From UBA1563 sp041671545 (GTDB lineage: Bacteria; Bacteroidota; Ignavibacteria; Ignavibacteriales; Ignavibacteriaceae): a DNA stretch of 64,000 nt. This document shows positions 41,747-49,933 of this stretch, in pieces. Each line of letters opens with the position of its first letter. Position 1 is the first letter of the stretch. A program made the translations under genes and the position numbers. Where the stretch lies: the NCBI GenBank assembly GCA_041671545.1, contig JBAZBI010000004.1, positions 62,001 through 126,000 of the forward strand. Reading direction: 5' to 3'. The notes beneath the pieces were generated by a model. That model ran no database searches. It was given only the letters and a program-made list of their open reading frames with translations, and was not told where the DNA came from.

Positions 41747-43105
41747 ATGAACACCGTATTAATCATTGATGATGAAAAACAAATTTGTGAAAGTATTCAA
41801 CTCATTCTTGATTTTGAAGGCTACCACACCGACTTTGCAACTTCCGGAACTGAGGGCTTGCAGAAAATATCTTCGGAACAGTTTGATGTTGTACTGCTTG
41901 ATATTCAGATGCCCGATCTCAACGGTTTTGAAGTACTAACTAAGGCGAAACAAGATTTTCCCTTCCTCAATATCATTATCATTTCTGCATTTGGAAGTAT
42001 TCAGAATGCAATTCAAGCGACAAAACTCGGCGCGTTTGATTTTCTTGAAAAACCCATAGACCGTGACAAACTCCTAATAACAGTGCGCAATGCGGTTGAA
42101 CAGGCTCATCTCAAAAAAGAAAATGATGAGATGAAAAAAACTTTTCTTGAGCCGGGAGAAATCATCGGCAACTCGCGTACATTAAAAAATGTTCTATCGC
42201 TCATTGAAAAAGTTTCGCAAACCGACGTTCGTGTATTAATAACCGGTGAAAATGGAACGGGAAAAGAATTAGTTGCTCGCGCTATTCATAAAAAAAGTCT
42301 GCGCAAAGAAAAACCTTTTATTGAAGTGAATTGCGCTGCCATTCCAAACGAACTTATTGAATCTGAATTATTCGGGCATGAGAAAGGCTCTTTTACAGGC
42401 GCAATGCAACAGCGGATCGGTAAGTTCGAACTTGCAAATAAAGGAACGATCTTTTTAGACGAGATCGGCGATATGAGTTTGCAGGCGCAGGCAAAAGTAC
42501 TGCGCGCGATTGAAGATGGAAAAATTCAGCGCGTTGGTGGGGCTAAATCAATTGAGGTTGATGTGCGAATTATTTCCGCCACGAACAAAAATTTGGCGGA
42601 AGAAATTGAAAAAGGAAATTTCCGGGAAGATCTCCTCCATAGATTAAATGTAATTCCTATTATCGTTCCACCGCTTCGTGATCGGCTTGAAGATATTCCG
42701 ATGCTTGTAAAACACTTTGCACAGGATATTTCTCAGAAACACAAAAAAGTAATCCCTTCATTTTCAGAAGATGCGCTAACCGTTCTACAAAACTTGCGTT
42801 GGGCTGGAAACATTCGAGAGTTACGGAATATCGTTGAGCGAATTATCATTATTATCGATAAGAAAGAAATATCTAAAAAAGATATTGAGTTTCTTATTCC
42901 CTACGAAAAACAAGACATTGGAGAAATGGTTGATCTTTCAAATTCATTTCAAGATTTCAAAGGAAAAGCCGAACGGGCATTTATTATGAAACAGCTTGAC
43001 GCTAACCATTGGAATATAAGCAAGACTGCCGATATGCTAAATATTCAACGCAGTCACCTTTACAATAAAATGAAGAAATATAATATTGAGAAAGGAAAGG
43101 AATAA
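41747..43105 (+). CDS. Sigma-54-dependent response regulator (NtrC family)
   Basis: This 452-residue activator has a receiver domain (1-120; phospho-acceptor Asp52, DD at 8-9), an AAA+ domain (about 140-370; Walker A GENGTGKE at 167-174, the sigma-54 contact loop GSFTGA at 214-219, Walker B IFLDEIGD), and a Fis-type helix-turn-helix (about 405-445, LDANHWNISKTADMLNIQRS). A Ser replaces the usual Ala in GAFTGA. No histidine kinase is adjacent, so this is an orphan regulator here. The hit gene starts on its stop (overlap of one base). Confidence 0.93.
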   Translation: MNTVLIIDDEKQICESIQLILDFEGYHTDFATSGTEGLQKISSEQFDVVLLDIQMPDLNGFEVLTKAKQDFPFLNIIIISAFGSIQNAIQATKLGAFDFLEKPIDRDKLLITVRNAVEQAHLKKENDEMKKTFLEPGEIIGNSRTLKNVLSLIEKVSQTDVRVLITGENGTGKELVARAIHKKSLRKEKPFIEVNCAAIPNELIESELFGHEKGSFTGAMQQRIGKFELANKGTIFLDEIGDMSLQAQAKVLRAIEDGKIQRVGGAKSIEVDVRIISATNKNLAEEIEKGNFREDLLHRLNVIPIIVPPLRDRLEDIPMLVKHFAQDISQKHKKVIPSFSEDALTVLQNLRWAGNIRELRNIVERIIIIIDKKEISKKDIEFLIPYEKQDIGEMVDLSNSFQDFKGKAERAFIMKQLDANHWNISKTADMLNIQRSHLYNKMKKYNIEKGKE

Positions 43106-43452
43106 TGGGAGAAACAATTTTTTCAAAAATTATTAGAAAAGAAATTCCGGCAGCTATCGTTTATGAAAATGAAACCGTACTGGCATTTCGCGATATTAAT
43201 CCTGCAGCGCCAACGCATATTCTTATCGTTCCCAAAATTGAAATTGCAAAAGTAACGGATTTAAACGGCAGAGAACATGGCGTACTTTTAGGAGAAATGA
43301 TCGACGCAGCAAATGCAATTGCAAAACAAGAAGGAATTGCTGAGAAAGGTTTCCGTTTAGTTTTTAATTCCGGAAATGATGGCGGACAGGAAGTTTATCA
43401 TTTGCATATGCATTTGCTCGGTGGCAGAAAAATGAATTGGCCTCCGGGATAA
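43105..43452 (+). CDS. HIT family protein (purine nucleoside phosphoramidase, HinT-like)
   Basis: This 115-residue histidine-triad protein hydrolyses adenosine phosphoramidates. The triad H-x-H-x-H is in YHLHMHLLGGRKMNWPPG, and the N-terminus TIFSKIIRKEIPAAIVYE is typical for HinT. Length and motif spacing are normal. It overlaps the preceding regulator by one base and ends the long plus-strand run; the convergent toxin gene begins 30 bp later. Confidence 0.93.
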   Translation: MGETIFSKIIRKEIPAAIVYENETVLAFRDINPAAPTHILIVPKIEIAKVTDLNGREHGVLLGEMIDAANAIAKQEGIAEKGFRLVFNSGNDGGQEVYHLHMHLLGGRKMNWPPG

Positions 43453-43482
43453 ATTACTGCACGCCGAACTTTTTGTTTCCCA

Positions 43483-43881
43483 TCATATCCAACTAATTTT
43501 TATTTCTTTCTCAACAGATTTGAACTCTTTATCTCCGGTTACCAAAATCGCCTTTTTCGTCTTTGCCAAAGCGGCTGCAAAAGCATCGGCATAAGACATT
43601 TTATGAAAAGCTTTAAAGCGCGCAGCTGCAAGAGTTAATTCCTTATTTGCTTCAACAATTTGTATTGGGTATCTCTGAATAATACTCTTATATAATTCAG
43701 CCCGCTCTTCTCCACCTTCACGTAAAGCGATATAATACATCTCACCCCAATTAATAACGCATAAAAATAACTCTGTTTCGTGATGTAAGGATAGTTCAAT
43801 AATATCCGCTACTTGAGCAGCTCCTTCCTCGCCTTCAAAATAAGCGATAAGAGAGTATGTATCCAGAACATAACTCTTCAT
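43483..43881 (-). CDS. PIN-domain toxin, VapC type
   Basis: This 132-residue PIN ribonuclease has acidic metal ligands Asp7 (VLDTYSLIAYFEGE), Glu47 (INWGEMYY), Asp99 (MSYADAFAAALA) and Asp117 (LVTGDKEF), which is the full VapC set. It overlaps the antitoxin by 4 bp (ATGA, 43878-43881). VapC toxins cleave tRNA or rRNA; the target cannot be inferred. Confidence 0.92.
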   Translation of the reverse strand: MKSYVLDTYSLIAYFEGEEGAAQVADIIELSLHHETELFLCVINWGEMYYIALREGGEERAELYKSIIQRYPIQIVEANKELTLAAARFKAFHKMSYADAFAAALAKTKKAILVTGDKEFKSVEKEIKISWI

Positions 43882-44108
43882 AATTCACGCTCCTCTTTCT
43901 TTTCTTCCATTAAAGCTTTAAGGAGTTTTCCCTTCGTACCTAATATTCCAATATTATTTCGTATTGTTTCAGAAGTTATTGGCTCCATTTCTATTCTATC
44001 ATCCTTTTCCCAAAAATAAATCATAGTACCGGTTTTAATTTTATATTTCCTTCTAAGTTTAGCAGGAATAACTATCTGCCCTTTTGAGGTTACAAATCCA
44101 TGTTCCAT
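43878..44108 (-). CDS. AbrB/SpoVT-type antitoxin of the PIN toxin
   Basis: This 76-residue protein has a swapped-hairpin DNA-binding N-terminus (FVTSKGQIVIPAKLRRKYKI, KTGTMIYFWEKDDRIEMEPI) and a charged C-terminal tail that would bind the toxin. It lies directly upstream of the PIN gene with ATGA overlap, the usual antitoxin-first order, and probably autoregulates the pair from the promoter at 44143-44174. Confidence 0.9.
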   Translation of the reverse strand: MEHGFVTSKGQIVIPAKLRRKYKIKTGTMIYFWEKDDRIEMEPITSETIRNNIGILGTKGKLLKALMEEKKEEREL

Positions 44109-44142
44109 TTTTATATTTCCTAATTTTTAGATACTCACAATG

Positions 44143-44174
44143 CAAAGTTAGATTATTTATTTATGTAAGTCAAG
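44143..44174 (-). promoter_or_regulatory. Candidate promoter of the toxin-antitoxin pair
   Basis: On the minus strand CTTG (44171-44174), 20 bases, TAACTTTG (44143-44150) fits TAnnTTTG exactly and the -33 box in three of four positions. It lies 35 bp before the antitoxin ATG. The spacer is AT-rich and could hold the antitoxin operator. Confidence 0.55.
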
Positions 44175-44306
44175 ATATATATGTAAGACATCATTTAGTA
44201 GTGCTACTTTATAAATAAATGCTTGCTTTAAATTCTCACACATAAAAACAAATCTTCTCTCCTTTTTCGAATTTTCTTATCACTTTTTAATTTTTAAAGA
44301 GGAATT

Positions 44307-44417
44307 ATGACATGTAAAACAAATGAGGTAGTGAAACAAAATATGCAGAAAATGAAGAAAGTTAGTTGGGGAACGAATAACTTTTCAGTGGATGGCCCGA
44401 GAAGGAAGAGTGGGTAG
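44307..44417 (+). CDS. Possible small protein (36 residues)
   Basis: An ATG at 44307 with a strong Shine-Dalgarno (AAAGAGGAATT, ideal spacing) opens a 36-codon frame beginning MTCKTNEVVKQNMQKMKKVS and ending in DGPRRKSG. It lies in the 361-bp space between the antitoxin promoter and accD, with no other gene on the plus strand nearby. It is basic with no membrane segment. It may be a real small gene or the relic of a longer one; I recognise no family. Confidence 0.3.
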   Translation: MTCKTNEVVKQNMQKMKKVSWGTNNFSVDGPRRKSG

Positions 44418-44469
44418 AAAAGTATCTTTTACTATTTTAGCAAGCAGAGTTGATTCTGTTACTTATCTA

Positions 44470-45309
44470 TCAACTCAAAAACTCCAGCAAAGTGAAGAGT
44501 GTATTTTTCAATTCTTTACGTGACACTACTCTATCAATAAAACCATGCTCCTGCAAAAATTCAGCAGTTTGAAATCCTTTTGGTAAATCTTTACCGATTG
44601 TCTGTTTTATCACTCGAGGACCGGCAAATCCGATCAGAGCTTTTGGTTCGGCAATGTTTACATCACCCAACATGGCGTAACTTGCTGTAATTCCACCAGT
44701 TGTGGGGTCGGTTAAAATGGAAATATATGGAACTCCAAGGTCGGCAAGTCTTGCCAGCCGCGCGCTTGTCTTCGCCATTTGCATTAAACTTAAAACTCCT
44801 TCCATCATTCTTGCACCGCCGCTTGATGAGATAAGAACAAGAGGAATTTTAGATTTTATCGATTTGTCAATCAGGCGGGCAATCTTTTCACCCACCACCG
44901 AACCCATGCTCCCACCAATAAACTTGAAATCCATGCAGCCGAATGAAATTTCTCTTCCGTTAATTGTTCCGGTTCCAGTGCGGATTGCATCATAAAGTTC
45001 TGTCTTTTTAATTGCATCATTGATGCGGATCGAATATTTTTTTGTATCAGTAAATTCTAGTGGGTCAGCTGAGCGCATCTTTTTGTTCATCTCTTTGAAC
45101 GATCCTGCATCTAAAATTACTTTCATGTATTCTTCACTTCCGATACGAAAGTGGTAAGAACATTTAACGCACGTCCATAAATTACTTTCAAGCTGCTTTT
45201 TATGAATGATCTCGTCGCATTCAGGACATTTCATCCACATCCCATCCGGCAGATCCATCTTTTGTGTGTCATCAGAAAAATTTTTCTTTGATCTTTTAAA
45301 CCATGACAT
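44470..45309 (-). CDS. accD: Acetyl-CoA carboxylase carboxyltransferase subunit beta
   Basis: This 279-residue subunit transfers CO2 to acetyl-CoA for fatty acid synthesis, working with AccA. An N-terminal zinc ribbon (CPECDEIIHKK, then CVKCSYHF) precedes the carboxyltransferase core: ISSSGGARMMEGVLSLMQMA, SILTDPTTGGITASYAMLGD, IGFAGPRVIKQTIGKDLPKG. It is the last gene of the porX-tsaE-tsaB-DUF1573-accD operon (4-bp gap from DUF1573). No other acc gene is in the window. Confidence 0.95.
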   Translation of the reverse strand: MSWFKRSKKNFSDDTQKMDLPDGMWMKCPECDEIIHKKQLESNLWTCVKCSYHFRIGSEEYMKVILDAGSFKEMNKKMRSADPLEFTDTKKYSIRINDAIKKTELYDAIRTGTGTINGREISFGCMDFKFIGGSMGSVVGEKIARLIDKSIKSKIPLVLISSSGGARMMEGVLSLMQMAKTSARLARLADLGVPYISILTDPTTGGITASYAMLGDVNIAEPKALIGFAGPRVIKQTIGKDLPKGFQTAEFLQEHGFIDRVVSRKELKNTLFTLLEFLS

Positions 45310-45313
45310 AATT

Positions 45314-46048
45314 TTACTCTTTCGCTTTTTCGATAAATGAAACTATCGTTAGGGTTTTTTGCGGCTCTGTTGGATCATTCGAACTTAAAGTAATCGTACG
45401 TGTTACCACACCTTCCCTATTTGATGAATCGAATTCTACTTTCAGAGTACCTTCTTCGTTTGGCTTGAGTGATTTTCCATTAATAACCGCTGCTGTGCAT
45501 CCACATGAAGTTCTTACGTGACTAACTTCCAAAACCTCTGAACCAACGTTTTTATATTTGAATGTGTACTCAACGATCGTTCCTTCTTTTATTTTCCCAA
45601 AATCATGAACAGTTTTTTCAAACTGAATTTTAGGTCCAACAACTTTTGCTTCTTCTACTTTTTTATCCTTCGACAATACTTTTCCAATAATCTCTAATTT
45701 TACGTTCGGATGAGCAGCATCATTTGAAGCAAGTGAAATAACTTTATTCTGCATTCCAACTTTTCCTTCAGTATCAAACGCAACATCAATTGAAGTACTC
45801 TCGCCAGGTTCAATTTCATCTTTTTTTGAAGCAGCTGCAGTGCACCCGCAACTCGTCATAATGTTCGTGATGCGAAGGACTTGATCACCAACATTTTTAA
45901 CCTGGAATGCGAATTTTATAACTGTTCCTTCAGTAACTTCGCCAAAATTATATTGGGAGGTAGTTGCTTGAATTCTTGGTCCGGATAATTGTGCCGATAA
46001 AAAACTTAATGGAATTAAGAGTAAGGCACATGATAAAGAAAATTTCAT
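45314..46048 (-). CDS. Secreted protein with two DUF1573 domains
   Basis: This 244-residue protein has a signal peptide (1-19, ending LSAQL) and a tandem duplication of an Ig-like domain of about 105 residues. Each copy has a V(K/Y)NVG.xVL motif and a SCGCTAA motif (MTSCGCTAAAS and RTSCGCTAAVI). DUF1573 is abundant in Bacteroidota envelope proteins; the CGC pair may bind metal or form a disulfide. It overlaps tsaB by 4 bp (ATGA). Confidence 0.88.
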   Translation of the reverse strand: MKFSLSCALLLIPLSFLSAQLSGPRIQATTSQYNFGEVTEGTVIKFAFQVKNVGDQVLRITNIMTSCGCTAAASKKDEIEPGESTSIDVAFDTEGKVGMQNKVISLASNDAAHPNVKLEIIGKVLSKDKKVEEAKVVGPKIQFEKTVHDFGKIKEGTIVEYTFKYKNVGSEVLEVSHVRTSCGCTAAVINGKSLKPNEEGTLKVEFDSSNREGVVTRTITLSSNDPTEPQKTLTIVSFIEKAKE

Positions 46049-46689
46049 TTTGAATTCAATCCTTTCACTAAAAAATCTTTGATGTATAAAGGTTCTAAAA
46101 AGTCGTTTGCTGTCTGTTCTAATTTACCGGAAAGCTTGCACCATTCAGCAACTGTTTTTGCCGAAGGAAAACGTAATAAACCATTCCCGGCGTTTCCATA
46201 TATATTCTCATCGCAGAAATTATTTTCCAGCTCTGCGCGAGAAACAATCCCCAACTCCCGCACAAATTTATAGATATTTTCATTATTAATAAAACCGGCA
46301 AAATAGATTTCTTCTTTGTTCACTTTATTGGCAATAAAAAATCTTTCATCATTTTTTGTATAAACCAACGCTTCAAGTGCGATTGCTTCAAATGTAGGAA
46401 CCGGAACAATTGGTAAAGAAGCACCAAGCGCTATTCCCTTTGCCGCTGCCAAACCTATTCGCAATCCGGTAAATGAACCGGGACCTATTGATACTGCGAT
46501 GAAACTTAAATTCTCTAATGATAATTCGGCGGTTGAAAGGCAATTTTCAACAATTGAAAAAATCTTTTTTGAATGACTGAATTTGATTCGGGAAGTTGTT
46601 TCAACATATTTTTCTGAGTTCCAGTAAACACAAACGCTGCACTGTTCTCCGCTTGTTTCTATTGCTAAGATAGGTTTTTCTTCGATCAT
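46045..46689 (-). CDS. tsaB: tRNA threonylcarbamoyladenosine biosynthesis protein TsaB
   Basis: This 214-residue protein pairs with TsaD to form the t6A modification at position 37 of ANN-decoding tRNAs. It has LAIETSGEQCSVCV at the N-terminus, FIAVSIGPGSFTGLRIGLAA and KGIALGASLPIVPVPTFEA, the typical TsaB set. It overlaps tsaE upstream and DUF1573 downstream by ATGA. Confidence 0.93.
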   Translation of the reverse strand: MIEEKPILAIETSGEQCSVCVYWNSEKYVETTSRIKFSHSKKIFSIVENCLSTAELSLENLSFIAVSIGPGSFTGLRIGLAAAKGIALGASLPIVPVPTFEAIALEALVYTKNDERFFIANKVNKEEIYFAGFINNENIYKFVRELGIVSRAELENNFCDENIYGNAGNGLLRFPSAKTVAEWCKLSGKLEQTANDFLEPLYIKDFLVKGLNSK

Positions 46690-47111
46690 AATTTTTCTAT
46701 TCTAAAGGTGCGGGAAAAATCATTGTTTATTTGAATGGAAATTTCATAGCGCTTCTTTGGTAAAACAGATGGGAAAATATCAGCCCATTCGATTATTGTG
46801 ATTGCTTCTTCATCATTAAGATAATCATAAATTCCAATGCCGAGCAATTCTTGCTCAGATCGTACCCGGTAAAAATCAAAATGAAAAAACTTCTCTTCCC
46901 CAACATAGACATTCAACAAGGCAAATGTTGGACTGTTGGCATCTTCTATTAAAAATTCTTTACAAAGTGCTTTTGTGAAAAAAGTTTTACCTGAACCCAA
47001 ATTCCCAACTAAAGAGATGCAATCTCCCTTTCTCAAGATCATAGAAAATTCTTTTGCAAGCGCAGAAGTTTCTTCTTCTGATAAAATATTTTTTACGAAC
47101 GGAAATTCCAT
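46686..47111 (-). CDS. tsaE: tRNA threonylcarbamoyladenosine biosynthesis ATPase TsaE
   Basis: This 141-residue ATPase is the third component of the t6A complex. It has Walker A GNLGSGKTFF, DANSPTFALLNVY, and the Walker B-like HFDFYRVRSEQELLGIGIYD followed by ITIIEWADIFP. Its start overlaps the porX stop, and its end overlaps tsaB by 4 bp. Tying t6A synthesis to a type IX regulator in one operon is notable. Confidence 0.95.
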   Translation of the reverse strand: MEFPFVKNILSEEETSALAKEFSMILRKGDCISLVGNLGSGKTFFTKALCKEFLIEDANSPTFALLNVYVGEEKFFHFDFYRVRSEQELLGIGIYDYLNDEEAITIIEWADIFPSVLPKKRYEISIQINNDFSRTFRIEKL

Positions 47112-48679
47112 TACTTTGTTTCGAGTGTAATTATCGGAAGGATCATCTCTTCTAAAGAGACTCCACCGTGTTGAAAAGTGTCTTTGTAATGGCTTAAGTA
47201 TTTATGATAGTCAGTCGGGTAAACAAAATAGTAATCTTCCTTTGCGATGATATAACTTATTGAAACACCTCGGCGGGGAAGTTTATAGTCAAGCGGGTCT
47301 CTTACATAGATTGCATGTTTGTCATCAACTTTTAGATTTCTGCCATACTTAAAACGAAGATTTGTCGAAGTTTCGCGATCACCTAAAACTTTTGCGCCGC
47401 GCAGAGAACGGATGCTGCCGTGATCAGTTGTAATAACAATTTTTGCATTCTTCATTTTTGAAATTGATTGGAGCGTTGACAAAAGCGAAGAGTGAGTGAA
47501 CCAACTATCTGTTAAAGAACGATAAGCAGCTTCATCCGGAGCTATTTCTTTCAACAACTCAGAATCCGATCTCCCGTGTGCAACCATGTCTAAAAAGTTT
47601 ACAACAACTGCAGTAAAGTGACTATTCTGATACGACAAAATATTTTGTTCAAAATTTCTTCCAACTTCAGGGTCAATGATTTTTAAATATTTTAGATCAG
47701 TCTGCAATTTTACCTTATTCCTGTTTATCTGTAATTGCAGCAATTCTTTTTCATATTTGTTCATGCTGCGTTCGTCGTCGTCATTTCCAGTCCAAAGATC
47801 AGGATAATTTTTTTCAATTTCAGACGGATAAAGTCCGGCAAAGAGTGCGTTTCTGGCGTATGAGGTTGCCGTTGGTAGAATTGAATAGTAATAATCTTTT
47901 GAGATTTTAAAATATTCCAGCAGATGTTTTTCCATTGTCAACCATTGATCAAATCTTAGACAGTCAAGAACGAAAAAAAATATCGGTCCCTTAGCCTCAT
48001 TAACTAACGGGAAAACGTAATCCTTAACTATTTCAGTGGTTAACTTCGGACGATCTTCTTTCGATGGAGAATTAACCCACGATTTATAATGCCGTTCAAT
48101 GTATTTCGAAAATTCTTTGTTTGCTTCTTTTCTCTGGTCAGCAAGTGATTGTAACAAATTAATTTCTTTATGAGCAGAAAGTTCCAAATCCCAGTGAACT
48201 AACTTTAAATAGAGTTCAATCCAATCCGAATAAGAAAGTGGATCTTGAAGCATCATTGATATTTGGTTGAAATCTTGCAGGTAATCTTTTGTTGCAGTTT
48301 CCGTCGAAATTCTTTTCCCTTCAAGGATTTTTTTACAGACAAGAAGAACTTGACTTGGATTGACCGGTTTGGTTAAATAATCTTTTATTTTACCGCCAAT
48401 CGCTTCATCCATAAGAGATTCGGCTTCACTTTTGGTAACCATCACAACCGGAATATGCGGATGAGATTCTTTTATCTTTCCGAGAAGCTGCAAACCTCCC
48501 ATCCCCGGCATCATTTCATCAAGAAAGATTAGATCAATTTCCTTTTCTTTTAATGTAACTAAGGCATCTTCACCGTTAGTGTTCGTTGAAACATCGTAAC
48601 CTTTTTCCGTTAAAAAAATGATATGTGATCGGAGAAGATCTATCTCGTCATCTACCCACAATATTTTTTTCTGAGCCAT
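47111..48679 (-). CDS. porX: PorX, response regulator with PglZ domain (type IX secretion)
   Basis: This 522-residue regulator has a receiver domain (1-120; Asp54 in LIFLDEMMPGMGG, DDE at 10-12, Lys104 in LTKP), a helical linker, and a PglZ/alkaline phosphatase-like effector domain: FFFVLDCLRFDQW, SILPTATSYARNALFAGLYP, VNFLDMVAHGRSDSELLKE, IVITTDHGSIRSL. This arrangement defines PorX, which with the kinase PorY controls type IX secretion genes. PorU and PorV are encoded at 1500-6786. It heads a five-gene overlapping operon. A TATGTTTG box lies about 45 bp upstream. Confidence 0.9.
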   Translation of the reverse strand: MAQKKILWVDDEIDLLRSHIIFLTEKGYDVSTNTNGEDALVTLKEKEIDLIFLDEMMPGMGGLQLLGKIKESHPHIPVVMVTKSEAESLMDEAIGGKIKDYLTKPVNPSQVLLVCKKILEGKRISTETATKDYLQDFNQISMMLQDPLSYSDWIELYLKLVHWDLELSAHKEINLLQSLADQRKEANKEFSKYIERHYKSWVNSPSKEDRPKLTTEIVKDYVFPLVNEAKGPIFFFVLDCLRFDQWLTMEKHLLEYFKISKDYYYSILPTATSYARNALFAGLYPSEIEKNYPDLWTGNDDDERSMNKYEKELLQLQINRNKVKLQTDLKYLKIIDPEVGRNFEQNILSYQNSHFTAVVVNFLDMVAHGRSDSELLKEIAPDEAAYRSLTDSWFTHSSLLSTLQSISKMKNAKIVITTDHGSIRSLRGAKVLGDRETSTNLRFKYGRNLKVDDKHAIYVRDPLDYKLPRRGVSISYIIAKEDYYFVYPTDYHKYLSHYKDTFQHGGVSLEEMILPIITLETK

Positions 48680-48771
48680 ATTATCCTTAAAAATATTTTC
48701 AGTAATTTATTTGAGCCAAACATAGTGATAATATTTATAATCTGTTAGAGCATAAATTTTTACTTACCATT

Positions 48772-49482
48772 CTATTCTTCGGCTGGTGAACAGCAATTTA
48801 TTTCTGTTTGAGTTTGATGCGAAACCATTTTGGGACTGATATAAGGGATGCCGAGATTTAATCCTCTCAGTATGAACAAGATGCCGATGATAAAAGAAAA
48901 AACGGGAATTGCTCTTCGAAAATTTAACCTTGCTTTAATTGATAATACGGAAGAAAAAAGAGAAGCTGCAAACATAATTGGAAGCGTTCCCAAACCGAAC
49001 AATGCCATGAATCCAGCTCCTTGCAATGCGTCACCGGTTGCAATAGCTCCGGCAATTCCAACATAGACAAATCCACAAGGAAGAAATCCGTTGAGTAGTC
49101 CGATAATAAAAAGACTTTTCATTGAATTTATGCCGAACATCTTGGAAAATTCTTGCTTTAACCTCCCGACGGCTTTTTGAATAAAGGTAATTTTAATGAA
49201 TGAGTACTGCTGAGGAATAATTAATCTTAAAATTATTAATGAACCTAATACAATCGAAACGATTTGCTGCAATCCGAAAAGTTGAATTCTGTCGCCGATC
49301 AAACCAAAGATTAAACCGAAGAAAGTATAAGTTAGAATTCTTCCTAAATTATAAAGTAATCGGCTCACGATTAACTCTATTTTCGAATTCCCTACTATCG
49401 GTAAAGCCAAAGCAATTGGACCACACATGCCAACGCAATGTAAGCTGCCCAACAGACCAATTATAAAGCCGGTGAAAATCAT
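48772..49482 (-). CDS. TauE/SafE-like (UreH/DsbD-type) membrane protein of the cbb3 locus
   Basis: This 236-residue protein has about six membrane helices. The N-terminus has LLGSLHCVGMCGPIALALP, with the Cys pair CVGMC, and the middle has GLLNGFLPCGFVYVGIAG. This is the membrane domain shared with DsbD/CcdA, and members adjacent to cco genes are linked to oxidase assembly or copper handling. It ends the cbb3 operon and abuts the ccoH-like gene (no gap). Confidence 0.85.
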   Translation of the reverse strand: MIFTGFIIGLLGSLHCVGMCGPIALALPIVGNSKIELIVSRLLYNLGRILTYTFFGLIFGLIGDRIQLFGLQQIVSIVLGSLIILRLIIPQQYSFIKITFIQKAVGRLKQEFSKMFGINSMKSLFIIGLLNGFLPCGFVYVGIAGAIATGDALQGAGFMALFGLGTLPIMFAASLFSSVLSIKARLNFRRAIPVFSFIIGILFILRGLNLGIPYISPKMVSHQTQTEINCCSPAEE

Positions 49483-49932
49483 CTAATTTATAAAAATACT
49501 TTTTTCATCTGAGTAAGTAATATTTTCCAAAGACCAGTTGATCTTAACTTTCCAGAAACCTTCCACTAAACGGGTAGTTGAGATCATTTGTTTGCCTGTC
49601 GAATCTATTTTTACTTCTACTTTCAAGTCTTTTGACGAATCCGCCGGACGATAGAGCAAAATATTTCCGTTAAGTTCCTTGCTGTAAAATTTTTGTGGGA
49701 ATTGAATCACCACTATTTGAGATTTATATTCGACGCTGACATTTTCAGAAAGCTCTAAACTTTTTTGCTGCGCGTCAATTTCATCCTGGTATTTCAATTC
49801 TTTTTCATAATAGTTTGGAGTAACCAGATCAACTTTTTGGCTAAACGCAAAAATGATCACCACAACATTCATCAGTAAAAAAAATATGATGAATACTGTT
49901 ATTCCGGTTCCCCAATTCCATTTTAATTTCAT
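49483..49932 (-). CDS. FixH/CcoH family protein
   Basis: This 149-residue protein has one N-terminal membrane helix (about 9-32, WGTGITVFIIFFLLMNVVVI) followed by LVTPNYYEKELKYQDEIDAQ, the FixH hallmark, and a beta-rich periplasmic domain (VEVKIDSTGKQMIS, GFWKVKINW). CcoH stabilises the cbb3 oxidase during assembly. It lies between ccoG and the SafE-like gene, the usual place. Confidence 0.88.
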   Translation of the reverse strand: MKLKWNWGTGITVFIIFFLLMNVVVIIFAFSQKVDLVTPNYYEKELKYQDEIDAQQKSLELSENVSVEYKSQIVVIQFPQKFYSKELNGNILLYRPADSSKDLKVEVKIDSTGKQMISTTRLVEGFWKVKINWSLENITYSDEKSIFIN

Positions 49933-49933
49933 A

